Source: CAZXPY01 sp964643435
Lineage (GTDB): Bacteria > Patescibacteriota > Microgenomatia > Woykebacterales > RBG-16-39-9b
Direction of reading: 5' to 3'
Length of the DNA stretch: 14,753 nt
NCBI GenBank assembly: GCA_964643435.1
Contig: CAZXPY010000010.1
Span: forward strand, 1-14,753
The first letter of the stretch is position 1. Every line of letters starts with the position of its first letter. The notes beneath the pieces were generated by a model that did no database searches, was not told where the DNA came from, and saw only the letters and a list, made by a program, of their open reading frames with translations. Both the position numbers and the translations under genes were made by a program. Of the stretch, positions 6,110-12,576 are shown piece after piece.

Positions 6110-7893
6110 TGAATATCCTAGGAATTTCCTGTTTTTACCATGAATCAGCCGCTTCTCTACTAAAAGAAGGTAAACTAATCGCTGCTGCTGCTGAAGAGAG
6201 ATTTACTCGCGTAAAACACGACAATAATTTTCCTACTAACGCAATTAAATTTTGTCTCCAAACTGGGAAAATAACCGCTAAAAACCTCTCTTACGTCGTG
6301 TTCTACGAAAAACCCCTTATTAAATTTGAAAGGATTATTTTAACTATTCTTTCCGAGGCCCCTTTTACGAGAAGCCTTTTCGTTGAATCCTTCCTTAATT
6401 TAATATTAGAAAAGCTTTGGATTAAAAATATCATTATCGAAAATTTAGGGATCGATAAAGATAAAGTTCTTTTTGTTCCCCATCACGCCAGCCACGCCGC
6501 TAGTGCTTATTTTGTATCCCCATTTAGAGAAGCCGCCACTCTAACTTTGGACGGGGTAGGGGAATGGACTACGGCTACTATTGGAGTTGGGGAAGGGAAT
6601 AAACTAAATATTTATAAAGAAATTAAGTTTCCCCATTCACTCGGGTTGCTTTACAGTACTTTCACGGCTTTTTTAGGATTTGAAGTAAATGATGGGGAAT
6701 ATAAGGTTATGGGGATGGCGCCATATGGCAAACCAAAATACGTAGCGGCTGTTAAAAAATTAATTAAGACAACTGGCAGCTCTTTTTGGTTGGACTTGAA
6801 TTATTTTTCATATCAAAGATCAATCAAAAATTCGTTTAACGAAAAATTTTGCACTCTTTTTGGCGAACCTCGTCCCAAAGATATGCATTTTTTCACTACT
6901 AGTACCGCTTATCCTTCTTATTTTGGAGAGAAACCTAAGAATTTTAAGGAGTTAGCCGAGAAGAATCAATATTACGCTGATATTGCCGCCAGTATTCAAA
7001 AAGTTACGGAAGAAATAATTTTAGATTTAGCAAGATACGCCCACCAAGAAACAAAAAAAGAAAATCTCTGTTTTGCCGGCGGAGTAGCTTTAAATAGTGT
7101 GGCGAACGGTAGGATAGCTGCTGAAACCCCTTTTAAGAAGCTATTTGTTCAACCGGCCGCTGGTGATGATGGCGGTTCCTTAGGAGCGGCCTTTTATGTT
7201 TGGAACCATATCTTGGAAAATAAGAAGAATTTTGTTCTCGAAAACGCTTACTTTGGTAAGAATTACCCTGAAAAGGAGATCAAAAAATTTTTAGAGCAAA
7301 AGAAGATTAAATACGATTATTTTGGAGATGAAGAAAAACTTACCGAATATCTGGCCGAATCAATAAGTAAGGGTTTGGTAGTCGGTTGGTTTCAAGGCAG
7401 TTTCGAATGGGGTCCTCGGGCCTTGGGAAACCGGAGCATCTTAGCTGATCCAAGAAGAGAAGAAATGAAGGATATTGTTAACGTAGAAATAAAATTCCGT
7501 GAACCGTATCGACCTTTTGCCCCAGTGGTCTTAGAAGAGCAGGCGAAGAATTATTTTGATATTGACTTAGAACAAAACGAATACCCAGCTAGATTTATGC
7601 TGGTGGTTGCACCAGTGATTAAGAGTAAGCGAAAGGAAATCCCGGCTGTGGTTCACGTTGATGGTTCCGGAAGGCTCCAAACCATAAAAAGAGAAGAAAA
7701 CCCCCGTTACTACTCTTTGATTGAAAAGTTTTTCCAAAAAACAAAGGTGCCGATTTTACTTAACACCTCATTTAATTTGAAGGGAGAACCAATAGTAAAT
7801 TCACCCGAAAACGCGTATAATACTTTTAGGAAAAGCGGTTTAGATTTACTAGTTTTGGAAAAATTCGTAATTAAAAAGAGGGGTGGAAAGTGA
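6109..7893 (+). CDS. NodU/CmcH/TobZ-family carbamoyltransferase
   Basis: A 594-residue, full-length two-domain enzyme that should transfer a carbamoyl group from carbamoyl phosphate, via carbamoyl-AMP, to a hydroxyl of a small molecule or sugar. The N-terminal Kae1-like domain shows M-N-I-L-G-I-S-C-F-Y-H-E-S-A-A, E-E-R-F-T-R-V-K, the metal-site cluster H125-H-A-S-H129, L-T-L-D148-G-V-G-E-W, and F322-A-G-G-V-A-L-N. The C-terminal domain shows G426-W-F-Q-G-S-F-E-W-G-P-R437-A-L-G-N-R-S and P-I-L-L-N-T-S-F-N. It is the middle gene of a tight three-gene operon, with 1-nt overlap upstream and GTGA overlap downstream. No sugar or antibiotic biosynthesis genes adjoin it, so the acceptor is unknown. 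Confidence 0.93.
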   Translation: MNILGISCFYHESAASLLKEGKLIAAAAEERFTRVKHDNNFPTNAIKFCLQTGKITAKNLSYVVFYEKPLIKFERIILTILSEAPFTRSLFVESFLNLILEKLWIKNIIIENLGIDKDKVLFVPHHASHAASAYFVSPFREAATLTLDGVGEWTTATIGVGEGNKLNIYKEIKFPHSLGLLYSTFTAFLGFEVNDGEYKVMGMAPYGKPKYVAAVKKLIKTTGSSFWLDLNYFSYQRSIKNSFNEKFCTLFGEPRPKDMHFFTTSTAYPSYFGEKPKNFKELAEKNQYYADIAASIQKVTEEIILDLARYAHQETKKENLCFAGGVALNSVANGRIAAETPFKKLFVQPAAGDDGGSLGAAFYVWNHILENKKNFVLENAYFGKNYPEKEIKKFLEQKKIKYDYFGDEEKLTEYLAESISKGLVVGWFQGSFEWGPRALGNRSILADPRREEMKDIVNVEIKFREPYRPFAPVVLEEQAKNYFDIDLEQNEYPARFMLVVAPVIKSKRKEIPAVVHVDGSGRLQTIKREENPRYYSLIEKFFQKTKVPILLNTSFNLKGEPIVNSPENAYNTFRKSGLDLLVLEKFVIKKRGGK

Positions 7894-8069
7894 AGTTATT
7901 AAAAAAAGTTGGGGGAAGAGCGCAAGTGGCCGCTGAGCTTTTTAAATTTCTTATGGAGAGAAAGTTATGGTGGCTGATACCTTTTATCTCTCTTCTACTT
8001 ATTTTTGCCAGTTTGTTTATTTTTGCCCAAGGAACAGGAGTAGCACCGTTTGTCTACACCCTTTTTTAA
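7890..8069 (+). CDS. DUF5989 small membrane protein
   Basis: A 59-residue protein starting at GTG, which overlaps the carbamoyltransferase stop as GTGA; a G-rich AGAGGGGTGG lies just upstream as a ribosome-binding site. It has a short amphipathic N-terminus, the segment F-L-M-E-R-K-L-W-W-L-I-P, a membrane helix (residues about 30-46) and the typical end Q-G-T-G-V-A-P-F-V-Y-T-L-F. This matches DUF5989, a tiny family found beside carbamoyltransferases and SxtJ-like proteins. Its presence on the other side of the enzyme from the SxtJ-like gene makes the locus a recognisable set. The function is unknown. Confidence 0.85.
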   Translation: MKLLKKVGGRAQVAAELFKFLMERKLWWLIPFISLLLIFASLFIFAQGTGVAPFVYTLF

Positions 8070-8084
8070 ATTTTTCTTTTGCGG

Positions 8085-8090
8085 TATAAT
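8085..8090 (+). promoter_or_regulatory. Consensus -10 box of the YkuK-like gene
   Basis: A perfect TATAAT lies 14 nt before the ATG at 8105. The -35 position falls in a T-rich run (8062-8067) without a good box. No Shine-Dalgarno is present, and the leader would be about 8 nt. Confidence 0.5.
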
Positions 8091-8104
8091 ATTGCATTGG
8101 TTTT

Positions 8105-8596
8105 ATGGAAAATAATGGTTCAAGTTATTTTAATAGCCCTAGTTTAGGCAAGATGACGTTCGAAGAAGTTATTAGCGGTTTAGCCAGTTTTGTTAAAAAA
8201 GAACCGGATAGAGCGTATAAACTAATCGTTGGTACTGATTCCAGTGGGAGAGTCAGCCACCAAGCGGATTTTGTAACCGCTGTTATTATCCACCGTGTTG
8301 GTCAGGGAGCGATTTATTTCTGGCAAACAAAGGCGGTAGCAGCGAAGATGTCTTTAAAAGATAGAATCTATCAGGAAGCGTTTTTTTCGCTAGAAACCGC
8401 CCAGAATTTTTTAACCCGTCTTGGGAAAGAGAATGGCTTAATAAGCAGTTTAGAGATCCACGTTGATGTTGGCCAATTAGGACCAACTCGAGATATTATT
8501 CACGAGGTTGTTGGCATGATACGCGGTAATGGCTTTGCGGTTAAAGTAAAACCCGATTCTTACGGAGCTTCAAAAGTTGCTGATCGCCATACTTAA
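8105..8596 (+). CDS. YkuK-family RNase H-like protein (DUF458)
   Basis: A 163-residue protein matching the YkuK/DUF458 family, which has an RNase H-like fold. Landmarks are L-I-V-G-T-D-S-S-G (residues about 40-48, with the first acidic residue), D-F-V-T-A-V-I-I-H-R, Y-F-W, L-K-D-R-I-Y-Q-E, E-I-H-V-D-V-G, and the characteristic end V-K-P-D-S-Y-G-A-S-K-V-A-D-R. The Asp positions are compatible with metal-dependent nucleic acid binding or cleavage, but no activity is established that I know of. The length is normal for the family. The ferredoxin gene follows after 3 bp, and the two are probably cotranscribed. Confidence 0.85.
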   Translation: MENNGSSYFNSPSLGKMTFEEVISGLASFVKKEPDRAYKLIVGTDSSGRVSHQADFVTAVIIHRVGQGAIYFWQTKAVAAKMSLKDRIYQEAFFSLETAQNFLTRLGKENGLISSLEIHVDVGQLGPTRDIIHEVVGMIRGNGFAVKVKPDSYGASKVADRHT

Positions 8597-8599
8597 TTT

Positions 8600-8812
8600 A
8601 TGAAAGTCAAAGTCGATCGAAATCTGTGTATCGGAGCCGCTTCCTGCGTGGTCATTGCACCCGAGGTTTTTGAACTCGATAACGAGATGAAAGCGATAGT
8701 TAAAAATCCTAAAGGGGCTGGGGAGGAGAGAATTATCGACGCTGCTAAAAGCTGTCCAGTCCTAGCAATAATTTTGGAAGACGAAAAAACCGGCAAACAG
8801 ATATATCCTTAA
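8600..8812 (+). CDS. Small ferredoxin with three cysteines
   Basis: A 70-residue ferredoxin of the single-cluster type: V-D-R-N-L-C10-I-G-A-A-S-C16, then A-P-E-V-F-E-L-D, then A-A-K-S-C52-P-V-L-A-I. In 4Fe-4S relatives the position corresponding to A13 is Cys or Asp. With only three Cys the protein more likely carries a 3Fe-4S cluster, or a 4Fe-4S cluster with a non-protein ligand. It would serve as a cytoplasmic electron carrier, partner unknown. The start lacks a Shine-Dalgarno and lies 3 bp after the YkuK-like stop, so it probably depends on upstream translation. The stop is 4 bp from the convergent response regulator, leaving no room for a hairpin terminator. Confidence 0.85.
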   Translation: MKVKVDRNLCIGAASCVVIAPEVFELDNEMKAIVKNPKGAGEERIIDAAKSCPVLAIILEDEKTGKQIYP

Positions 8813-8816
8813 AGCC

Positions 8817-9233
8817 TCACATTAGCTTTTTTAGGTAAAATTCCCTATTAGTCTCACCCTTAAAAAAGTTTTCAACCTCACTAACTATTTGGTGGGGCAA
8901 TAGTTTTACCTTGAGTAAGTAGCCGTCGGCGCCAAGCTTGAAGGCCTCTTTAATTATTGATTCCTGACCTAAATTTGTTAGCAAAAATACCGGAGTTTTT
9001 TGGGAAGGTAGAGAACTTTTTTTCAAAGCTTTTAAAACTTCAATTCCGGATTTCACTGGCAACATAATATCCAAAAGAATTATGTCTGCTTTTTCAGTCA
9101 AAGCTTTATTTAATCCTTCTTCTCCGTCAGCCGCACTGATCACATCAAAACCCTTTTTACGGAAAATATTTTCGTACAACTCTCTTACAAAAAGATCGTC
9201 TTCGATTATGAGAATTTTTTTATTTTTGGTCAT
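8817..9233 (-). CDS. Single-domain response regulator (CheY-like)
   Basis: A 138-residue receiver domain without an output domain. The acidic pocket E11-D12-D13, phospho-acceptor D55 (L-L-D-I-M-L-P), switch T86 (F-L-L-T-N) and K108 (G-Y-L-L-K) are all present, so it should accept phosphate. The start overlaps the histidine kinase stop as ATGA, which pairs them firmly. Lacking a DNA-binding domain, it must act by protein contact or pass phosphate on in a relay; the target is not in the window. The short tail after the receiver is helical and charged. Confidence 0.9.
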   Translation of the reverse strand: MTKNKKILIIEDDLFVRELYENIFRKKGFDVISAADGEEGLNKALTEKADIILLDIMLPVKSGIEVLKALKKSSLPSQKTPVFLLTNLGQESIIKEAFKLGADGYLLKVKLLPHQIVSEVENFFKGETNREFYLKKLM

Positions 9234-10912
9234 AGGTAATTTTTACTTTGGTAAATCGGAACCCTGAAATAAAAAGTAGATCCTCTACCCAATTCACTTT
9301 CTACCCAAATTCTACCACTGTGTAGGTCAACTATCGCTTTAGCGATGTACAGCCCTAAACCAGTACCTTTAGAACCCTGCTCAAGCGGTCCGGAAACCCG
9401 GAAAAATTTGGTGAAAAGATTAGGAATAGCTTCGGCTGGTATTCCTTCACCAGTATCCTTTACGCTAGTAACAACAAACCCCTTCTGAACACTCGTTTTG
9501 ACCTCCACCCTTCCTTTACTAGTATAAGTAACTGCATTGGAAATTAAATTAGACAAAACCTCTGATATTCTAAATTTATCAATCGCTACTGGCGGCATCT
9601 TGATTTTATTTCTTATATATACCAGGGCAATTCCTTTCTGAGACGCCGCTTCTTTGTAATTGTCCACGATTCTCTCGATTAATTCTTCAATTTGAATTTT
9701 AGTTATGTCTAATTTTATCGCCCCCTTTTCAATTCTAGAGACATCTAGGAGATTTTCCACTAAAGAGGAAAGCTGATCAGTAGAGATTTGAGCGCGCTCC
9801 AAAAAGTTTCTCTCCTCTGGCTTAAGTTTATTTTTCAATTCCTGCTCTAAAATAGAAAGATAACCGCGGGCGCTGGTAATTGGTGTGCGTAGTTCATGGG
9901 CCGCAATGGAAACAAAATCTAGTTTCATTGCTTCAAGCTCCCTCTCTTTGCTTACGTTGTGAATTACGACTATACAACCAACGTCAATTAAAGGCCCTTT
10001 GGAAGGAGCCGTGGAAGCTAAATTAAGGAAAACTTCTTTTTTACTCCTATCTAAAAATTTCAAACTAGAGCCTTCATAGACAATCGTGTCGTTCGCGACC
10101 TTCTTAAGAGGACAAAATTCGGTAGCGTTTACCCTTCTATTACCATTATAAAATTTAAAAACCAAATCCGCTTCCTTACCAATAAGATCTTTTTCCGCAG
10201 TCCCTAGTAGGTCCTCCATTGATTTATTAATAAACACTACTCTTCGTTTGTAATCTAGAGCAAAAACCCCATCGGCCACTGATTCTAATACCGTTGATAA
10301 TTTATTGCGCTCACCGGTTACCTCATTAACTAATTTAATGTTTCGTTCGCCCTCGATAGTTAGTTCTTTAGCTTGAGAATAAGCAAGTATGACCACGAAA
10401 AAAACAGCTGTAACCGTTGTAAAAATCGAAACCGGAAAATCAGTAGTAAAGTAGGGAATACCAAAGTGCGGAGATATATAAAAGATTGTTATTAAATAAA
10501 GAATAACTGCCCAGGTTGTTAGGGTGGTTATTGCCCAAGCCGGAAAATAAAGTGCGGCCGAAAGGGGGGAAAGAAGATAAAGATACCAAAACGGACTTTT
10601 AATCCCCCCACTTCCTAAAACAAAAACACTGATCATTATGATATTTAGAATCCCGATAATAAAAGCCTTGAATCTGAAGGTAAAGATAAAAGACCCAGCC
10701 CTTTTTTCGAACGGCAATATTCGGTAAAAAACTATTGCTGAAGTAGCTGCTACTAAAGTAATGGAATTTATCAGAAAATGATTAACTGCTTCGTCTGGCA
10801 TAAGCCAGCTAAGAGCATAAGCACTAGTAATAACCGCCCAGGTAACGGCTTCAAAAAAACTTTCGTAACGCTTTAGTCGGGGTATTTCATCAGGACGGTT
10901 TTCTAGGATCAT
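9230..10912 (-). CDS. Membrane PAS-domain sensor histidine kinase
   Basis: A 560-residue kinase. About six membrane helices fill residues 20-180, with little outside the membrane, so the signal is probably sensed in or near the bilayer. A coiled segment (181-207) leads to a PAS domain (about 208-320; V-L-E-S-V-A-D-G-V-F-A-L-D start). The HisKA H-box is A-A-H339-E-L-R-T-P-I-T. The HATPase domain has N455/N459 (N box), D486-T-G-E-G-I-P (G1), F500 and G516-T-G-L-G-L (G2). All catalytic motifs are intact. It is cotranscribed with the response regulator and diverges from the nickel superoxide dismutase gene, 112 bp apart, which hints at a redox or oxygen signal; that is inference. No clear Shine-Dalgarno precedes the ATG. 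Confidence 0.92.
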   Translation of the reverse strand: MILENRPDEIPRLKRYESFFEAVTWAVITSAYALSWLMPDEAVNHFLINSITLVAATSAIVFYRILPFEKRAGSFIFTFRFKAFIIGILNIIMISVFVLGSGGIKSPFWYLYLLSPLSAALYFPAWAITTLTTWAVILYLITIFYISPHFGIPYFTTDFPVSIFTTVTAVFFVVILAYSQAKELTIEGERNIKLVNEVTGERNKLSTVLESVADGVFALDYKRRVVFINKSMEDLLGTAEKDLIGKEADLVFKFYNGNRRVNATEFCPLKKVANDTIVYEGSSLKFLDRSKKEVFLNLASTAPSKGPLIDVGCIVVIHNVSKERELEAMKLDFVSIAAHELRTPITSARGYLSILEQELKNKLKPEERNFLERAQISTDQLSSLVENLLDVSRIEKGAIKLDITKIQIEELIERIVDNYKEAASQKGIALVYIRNKIKMPPVAIDKFRISEVLSNLISNAVTYTSKGRVEVKTSVQKGFVVTSVKDTGEGIPAEAIPNLFTKFFRVSGPLEQGSKGTGLGLYIAKAIVDLHSGRIWVESELGRGSTFYFRVPIYQSKNYL

Positions 10913-10938
10913 GAGCAGCTTTGTCTAAGAGTAATTTT

Positions 10939-10966
10939 TTCATAGGGGAAGGTACTTGTCAATCAA
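10939..10966 (-). promoter_or_regulatory. Possible promoter of the histidine kinase operon
   Basis: On the minus strand TTGATT (10966-10961) and TATGAA (10944-10939) are 16 bp apart, placing the transcript start about 20 nt before the kinase ATG. A perfect TTGACA (10962-10957) overlaps the first box but has no fitting -10 box. The assignment is weak. Confidence 0.3.
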
Positions 10967-10985
10967 GAAAAGGAAATTTGAAGTC

Positions 10986-11014
10986 TTGACGAGGAAAACA
11001 CAGACCACTAAACT
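10986..11014 (+). promoter_or_regulatory. Promoter of the nickel superoxide dismutase operon
   Basis: TTGACG (10986-10991), a 17-bp spacer and TAAACT (11009-11014). The transcript would start near 11021, a few bases before ATG 11025. This argues against the upstream in-frame TTG at 10956 and the ATG at 11019. Confidence 0.55.
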
Positions 11015-11024
11015 ATTTATGCCA

Positions 11025-11546
11025 ATGAAGATAATTTCAACCTTTTTTAATCTCCTGGACCAAATAAATCCAGCCCAAGCAGTTTACGCTCATTGCGATG
11101 TTCCTTGCGGTATTTACGATCCCTACCCTGCCCAAATAGCCGCTCACACTGTAATTAGAATGATAAATTTGATTAATGATCTTCAAGCTTCTTCAGAAAA
11201 CCCGGATTTTGCCGAAAGAAAAAGAATCATCCATAGCTTAAGCCGTTATACGGCTACTAAAGAAGAGCACGCGGAAATTGTAAAACGGGAGATTAGAATA
11301 CTTTGGGGTGATTATTTCAAAGAAGAACACTTGAAACAATTCCCTAATCTTCAAGAAGCTGTTTTTCACACTATAAAACTAGCTTCCAAAGCCAGACAAG
11401 AAATAAATCTAGAAACTGCCAAAGAACTCCTTGAACATGTCCAAGAAATTGCCTCTATATTCTGGAAAACAAAGGGTCTGGAACCAACAAAGGTAAAAGC
11501 TCCGTATCCAACCGAATTCGATCTAATTGTTCCAAAGTATAAGTAA
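11025..11546 (+). CDS. sodN: Nickel superoxide dismutase precursor
   Basis: The signature Ni-hook H23-C-D-V-P-C-G-I-Y-D-P identifies NiSOD, which converts superoxide to oxygen and hydrogen peroxide. In the known enzyme His1, Cys2 and Cys6 of the mature protein bind nickel, so the N-terminal propeptide must be removed to free the His amine. From ATG 11025 the propeptide is 22 residues (M-K-I-I-S-T-F-F ... A-V-Y-A) and the mature chain 151, with the family's helical-bundle pattern (A-A-H-T-V-I-R-M, E-E-H-A-E-I-V-K-R-E-I). The frame is open back to TTG 10956, but a promoter lies between and no Shine-Dalgarno supports the longer form. The protease gene starts immediately after the stop, with no gap. 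Leu4 and Val8 of the classic hook are Val and Ile here, conservative changes. Confidence 0.95.
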   Translation: MKIISTFFNLLDQINPAQAVYAHCDVPCGIYDPYPAQIAAHTVIRMINLINDLQASSENPDFAERKRIIHSLSRYTATKEEHAEIVKREIRILWGDYFKEEHLKQFPNLQEAVFHTIKLASKARQEINLETAKELLEHVQEIASIFWKTKGLEPTKVKAPYPTEFDLIVPKYK

Positions 11547-11849
11547 ATGTGGTTTCCTCTAGTTCGCTACAAAGTAGCCGGTCACAGTATGGAACCCTTT
11601 TTTAGGGGAGGCGATCAACTGATTGTTAATCGACTAACCTATTTTTTTTCAAGACCAAAAAAAGACGATATTATCGTTTTAAAACATCCCGAATATAAAG
11701 AAAAATTTTTACTCAAAAGAATTGATAAAGTCCTACCTAACAATCAATATTTTGTTGCAGGATATAATAAGGGAGATAGTAATGACAGCCGTTTCTTCGG
11801 TCCAGTGAGACCTAAAGATATTTTAGGCAAAGTCCTTTTTACTATTTAG
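11547..11849 (+). CDS. sodX: NiSOD maturation protease (S26 signal-peptidase-like)
   Basis: A 100-residue S26-family serine protease. The Ser/Lys pair is visible: G-H-S14-M-E-P carries the nucleophile and F-L-L-K57-R-I-D the general base. The downstream box G77-D-S-N-D-S-R82 is the family's G-D-x-x-x-S-R element. The protein has no membrane anchor, unlike ordinary signal peptidase I, and is short, which fits the protease dedicated to removing the NiSOD propeptide. Its position directly after sodN (TAA immediately followed by ATG) supports that role and implies coupled translation. The predicted cut is between Ala22 and His23 of SodN. Confidence 0.93.
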   Translation: MWFPLVRYKVAGHSMEPFFRGGDQLIVNRLTYFFSRPKKDDIIVLKHPEYKEKFLLKRIDKVLPNNQYFVAGYNKGDSNDSRFFGPVRPKDILGKVLFTI

Positions 11850-11851
11850 GT

Positions 11852-11870
11852 ATTTTTTCCTTGAAAAAAT
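11852..11870 (+). other. AT-rich inverted repeat after sodX
   Basis: ATTTTTTC, a 3-nt loop and GAAAAAAT form a perfect 8-bp stem just after the sodX stop. It lacks a GC-rich stem and a following T run, so it is a poor terminator; its right arm overlaps the -35 box of the next promoter. Confidence 0.4.
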
Positions 11871-11889
11871 TAACCCAATGTGTTACAAG
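11861..11889 (+). promoter_or_regulatory. Probable original suf promoter
   Basis: TTGAAA (11861-11866), a 17-bp spacer and an extended -10 TGT-TACAAG (hexamer 11884-11889). It points at the truncated copy of the sufC start at 11899, 9 nt beyond the -10 box. It now drives transcription into the segment between the direct repeats. Confidence 0.55.
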
Positions 11890-11891
11890 TT

Positions 11892-11925
11892 AGTTTCTAT
11901 GTTAGAAATTCGCGATTTGTATGTT
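11892..11925 (+). repeat. 34-bp direct repeat, left copy
   Basis: Identical over 34 bp to 12577-12610. It contains the sufC start codon at 11899 and the first nine codons. Identity ends abruptly at 11925; the next 12 bases form the palindrome GATAAATTTATC (11926-11937). Confidence 0.95.
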
Positions 11926-11943
11926 GATAAATTTATCTTGTAG
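11899..11943 (+). pseudogene. Truncated sufC 5' stub
   Basis: ATG and the next eight codons are identical to sufC (M-L-E-I-R-D-L-Y-V); the frame then runs D-K-F-I-L and stops at TAG 11941-11943. It sits behind the TTGAAA/TACAAG promoter with the same start-proximal spacing as intact sufC, so it reads as the abandoned beginning of the original gene. Confidence 0.7.
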
Positions 11944-12007
11944 TAGTAATATCATTCATAAAGTTAAGTAAGTAGTCGTTAGACATCCTTGAAGAAGGGA
12001 GACAATC

Positions 12008-12241
12008 ATGACGACACTTGTTTTCGGCCTGAATGAGGGTTTGTCTACCCTTGTAATCTTAGGAATGTTTCTCGGCCCACTCCTTATATTGGGCATTCTT
12101 GGCAACATACTCGATGAGGTTTGGCCTGGCTTCTTTGGACATGACAAGACTTCTTGCAGAAGGTGTGGCGGTTCGGGAGTTGATGGTATGATCGATAATA
12201 TCTGCCCTGATTGTAGCGGTCAGGGAAGGTTTTCCGAATAA
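12008..12241 (+). CDS. Small membrane-anchored zinc-finger-like protein (DnaJ-type CxxCxGxG motifs)
   Basis: A 77-residue protein with one hydrophobic helix (residues about 13-34) and a C-terminal pair of motifs, C50-R-R-C53-G-G-S-G and C66-P-D-C69-S-G-Q-G. These match the CxxCxGxG repeats of the DnaJ zinc-binding region and should bind one zinc ion. No J domain is present. AAGGGAG (11995-12001) lies 6 nt before the ATG, a strong Shine-Dalgarno, unlike the first genes of native operons here. It lies inside the segment between the 34-bp repeats. I know no named family for it; a membrane-bound redox or chaperone accessory role would be a guess. Confidence 0.75.
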   Translation: MTTLVFGLNEGLSTLVILGMFLGPLLILGILGNILDEVWPGFFGHDKTSCRRCGGSGVDGMIDNICPDCSGQGRFSE

Positions 12242-12304
12242 GGAGATGTAAGGTGGATTTAAAGAAAAGAAAGCGAACCTGATATTTAGTAGAGGAGGAG
12301 AGTA

Positions 12305-12469
12305 ATAGTCGACCAAGGTACAGGTAGAATCTTCCCTTCATTACCGCCAGACGATAATGACTCCAACTTGGGAGGAGGCCTATCTGGGTTGGTTGCGGGT
12401 TTAATCGTAACCCTAATCATCGTTTTTCTTCCGTCACTATTGATACTAGCGATTCTATTAGGACGTTGA
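12305..12469 (+). CDS. Small membrane protein with apparent ATA start
   Basis: A 54-codon frame reading V-D-Q-G-T-G-R-I-F-P-S-L-P-P-D-D-N-D after the first codon, then a Gly-rich turn and one long hydrophobic helix (residues about 27-52), ending L-L-G-R. An excellent AGGAGGAG (12293-12300) sits upstream, and the codon at ideal spacing, 6 nt after AGGAGG, is ATA. The frame has a stop at 12290-12292 and no ATG, GTG or TTG before the hydrophobic part except a TTG at 12368, which would delete the N-terminus. The composition looks like a real protein. The start may be a non-standard AUA, a decayed ATG or a base error. It lies inside the repeat-flanked segment. Confidence 0.5.
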   Translation: MVDQGTGRIFPSLPPDDNDSNLGGGLSGLVAGLIVTLIIVFLPSLLILAILLGR

Positions 12470-12509
12470 AAAAGGAGATGGGCCACGATTCCTAACGACC
12501 ATGCTAATC

Positions 12510-12541
12510 TTAGAGGTGTTTCAAGACACCTCTAATTTTTT
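12510..12541 (+). terminator. Intrinsic terminator closing the inserted cassette
   Basis: A perfect 10-bp stem, TTAGAGGTGT / ACACCTCTAA, with a 6-nt loop, followed directly by six T. It should end transcripts coming from the left promoter before they reach sufC. It is the clearest intrinsic terminator in the window. Confidence 0.9.
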
Positions 12542-12565
12542 AAATTCCCTTAAGTTTCTTATTTG

Positions 12566-12574
12566 TGCTAAACT
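12566..12574 (+). promoter_or_regulatory. Extended -10 promoter of intact sufC
   Basis: TGC-TAAACT with the hexamer at 12569-12574, 9 nt before ATG 12584; no Shine-Dalgarno and no clear -35 box. It lies just left of the right-hand 34-bp repeat, so it was probably supplied by the inserted segment. Confidence 0.5.
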
Positions 12575-12576
12575 AC

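Noticed and set aside
10890..10943. 17-codon minus-strand frame (M-K-K-L-L-L-D-K-A-A...) overlapping the kinase start
   Set aside because: Its ATG lies in the possible -10 box and it has no Shine-Dalgarno; probably chance.
10956..11024. TTG 10956 as start of sodN
   Set aside because: It would add a basic stretch upstream of a promoter; from ATG 11025 the propeptide has normal NiSOD length.
12253..12282. Nine-codon frame from GTG after AAGGAG (V-D-L-K-K-R-K-R-T)
   Set aside because: Too short to judge; kept only as part of the non-ATG start observation.
11956..12486. Several minus-strand open frames opposite the cassette genes
   Set aside because: They oppose frames with strong ribosome-binding sites and recognisable motifs, and show no motif of their own.
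12485..12535. Short frame after the third AAGGAG (from ACG)
   Set aside because: It runs into the terminator hairpin, has no standard start, and is more likely untranslated.
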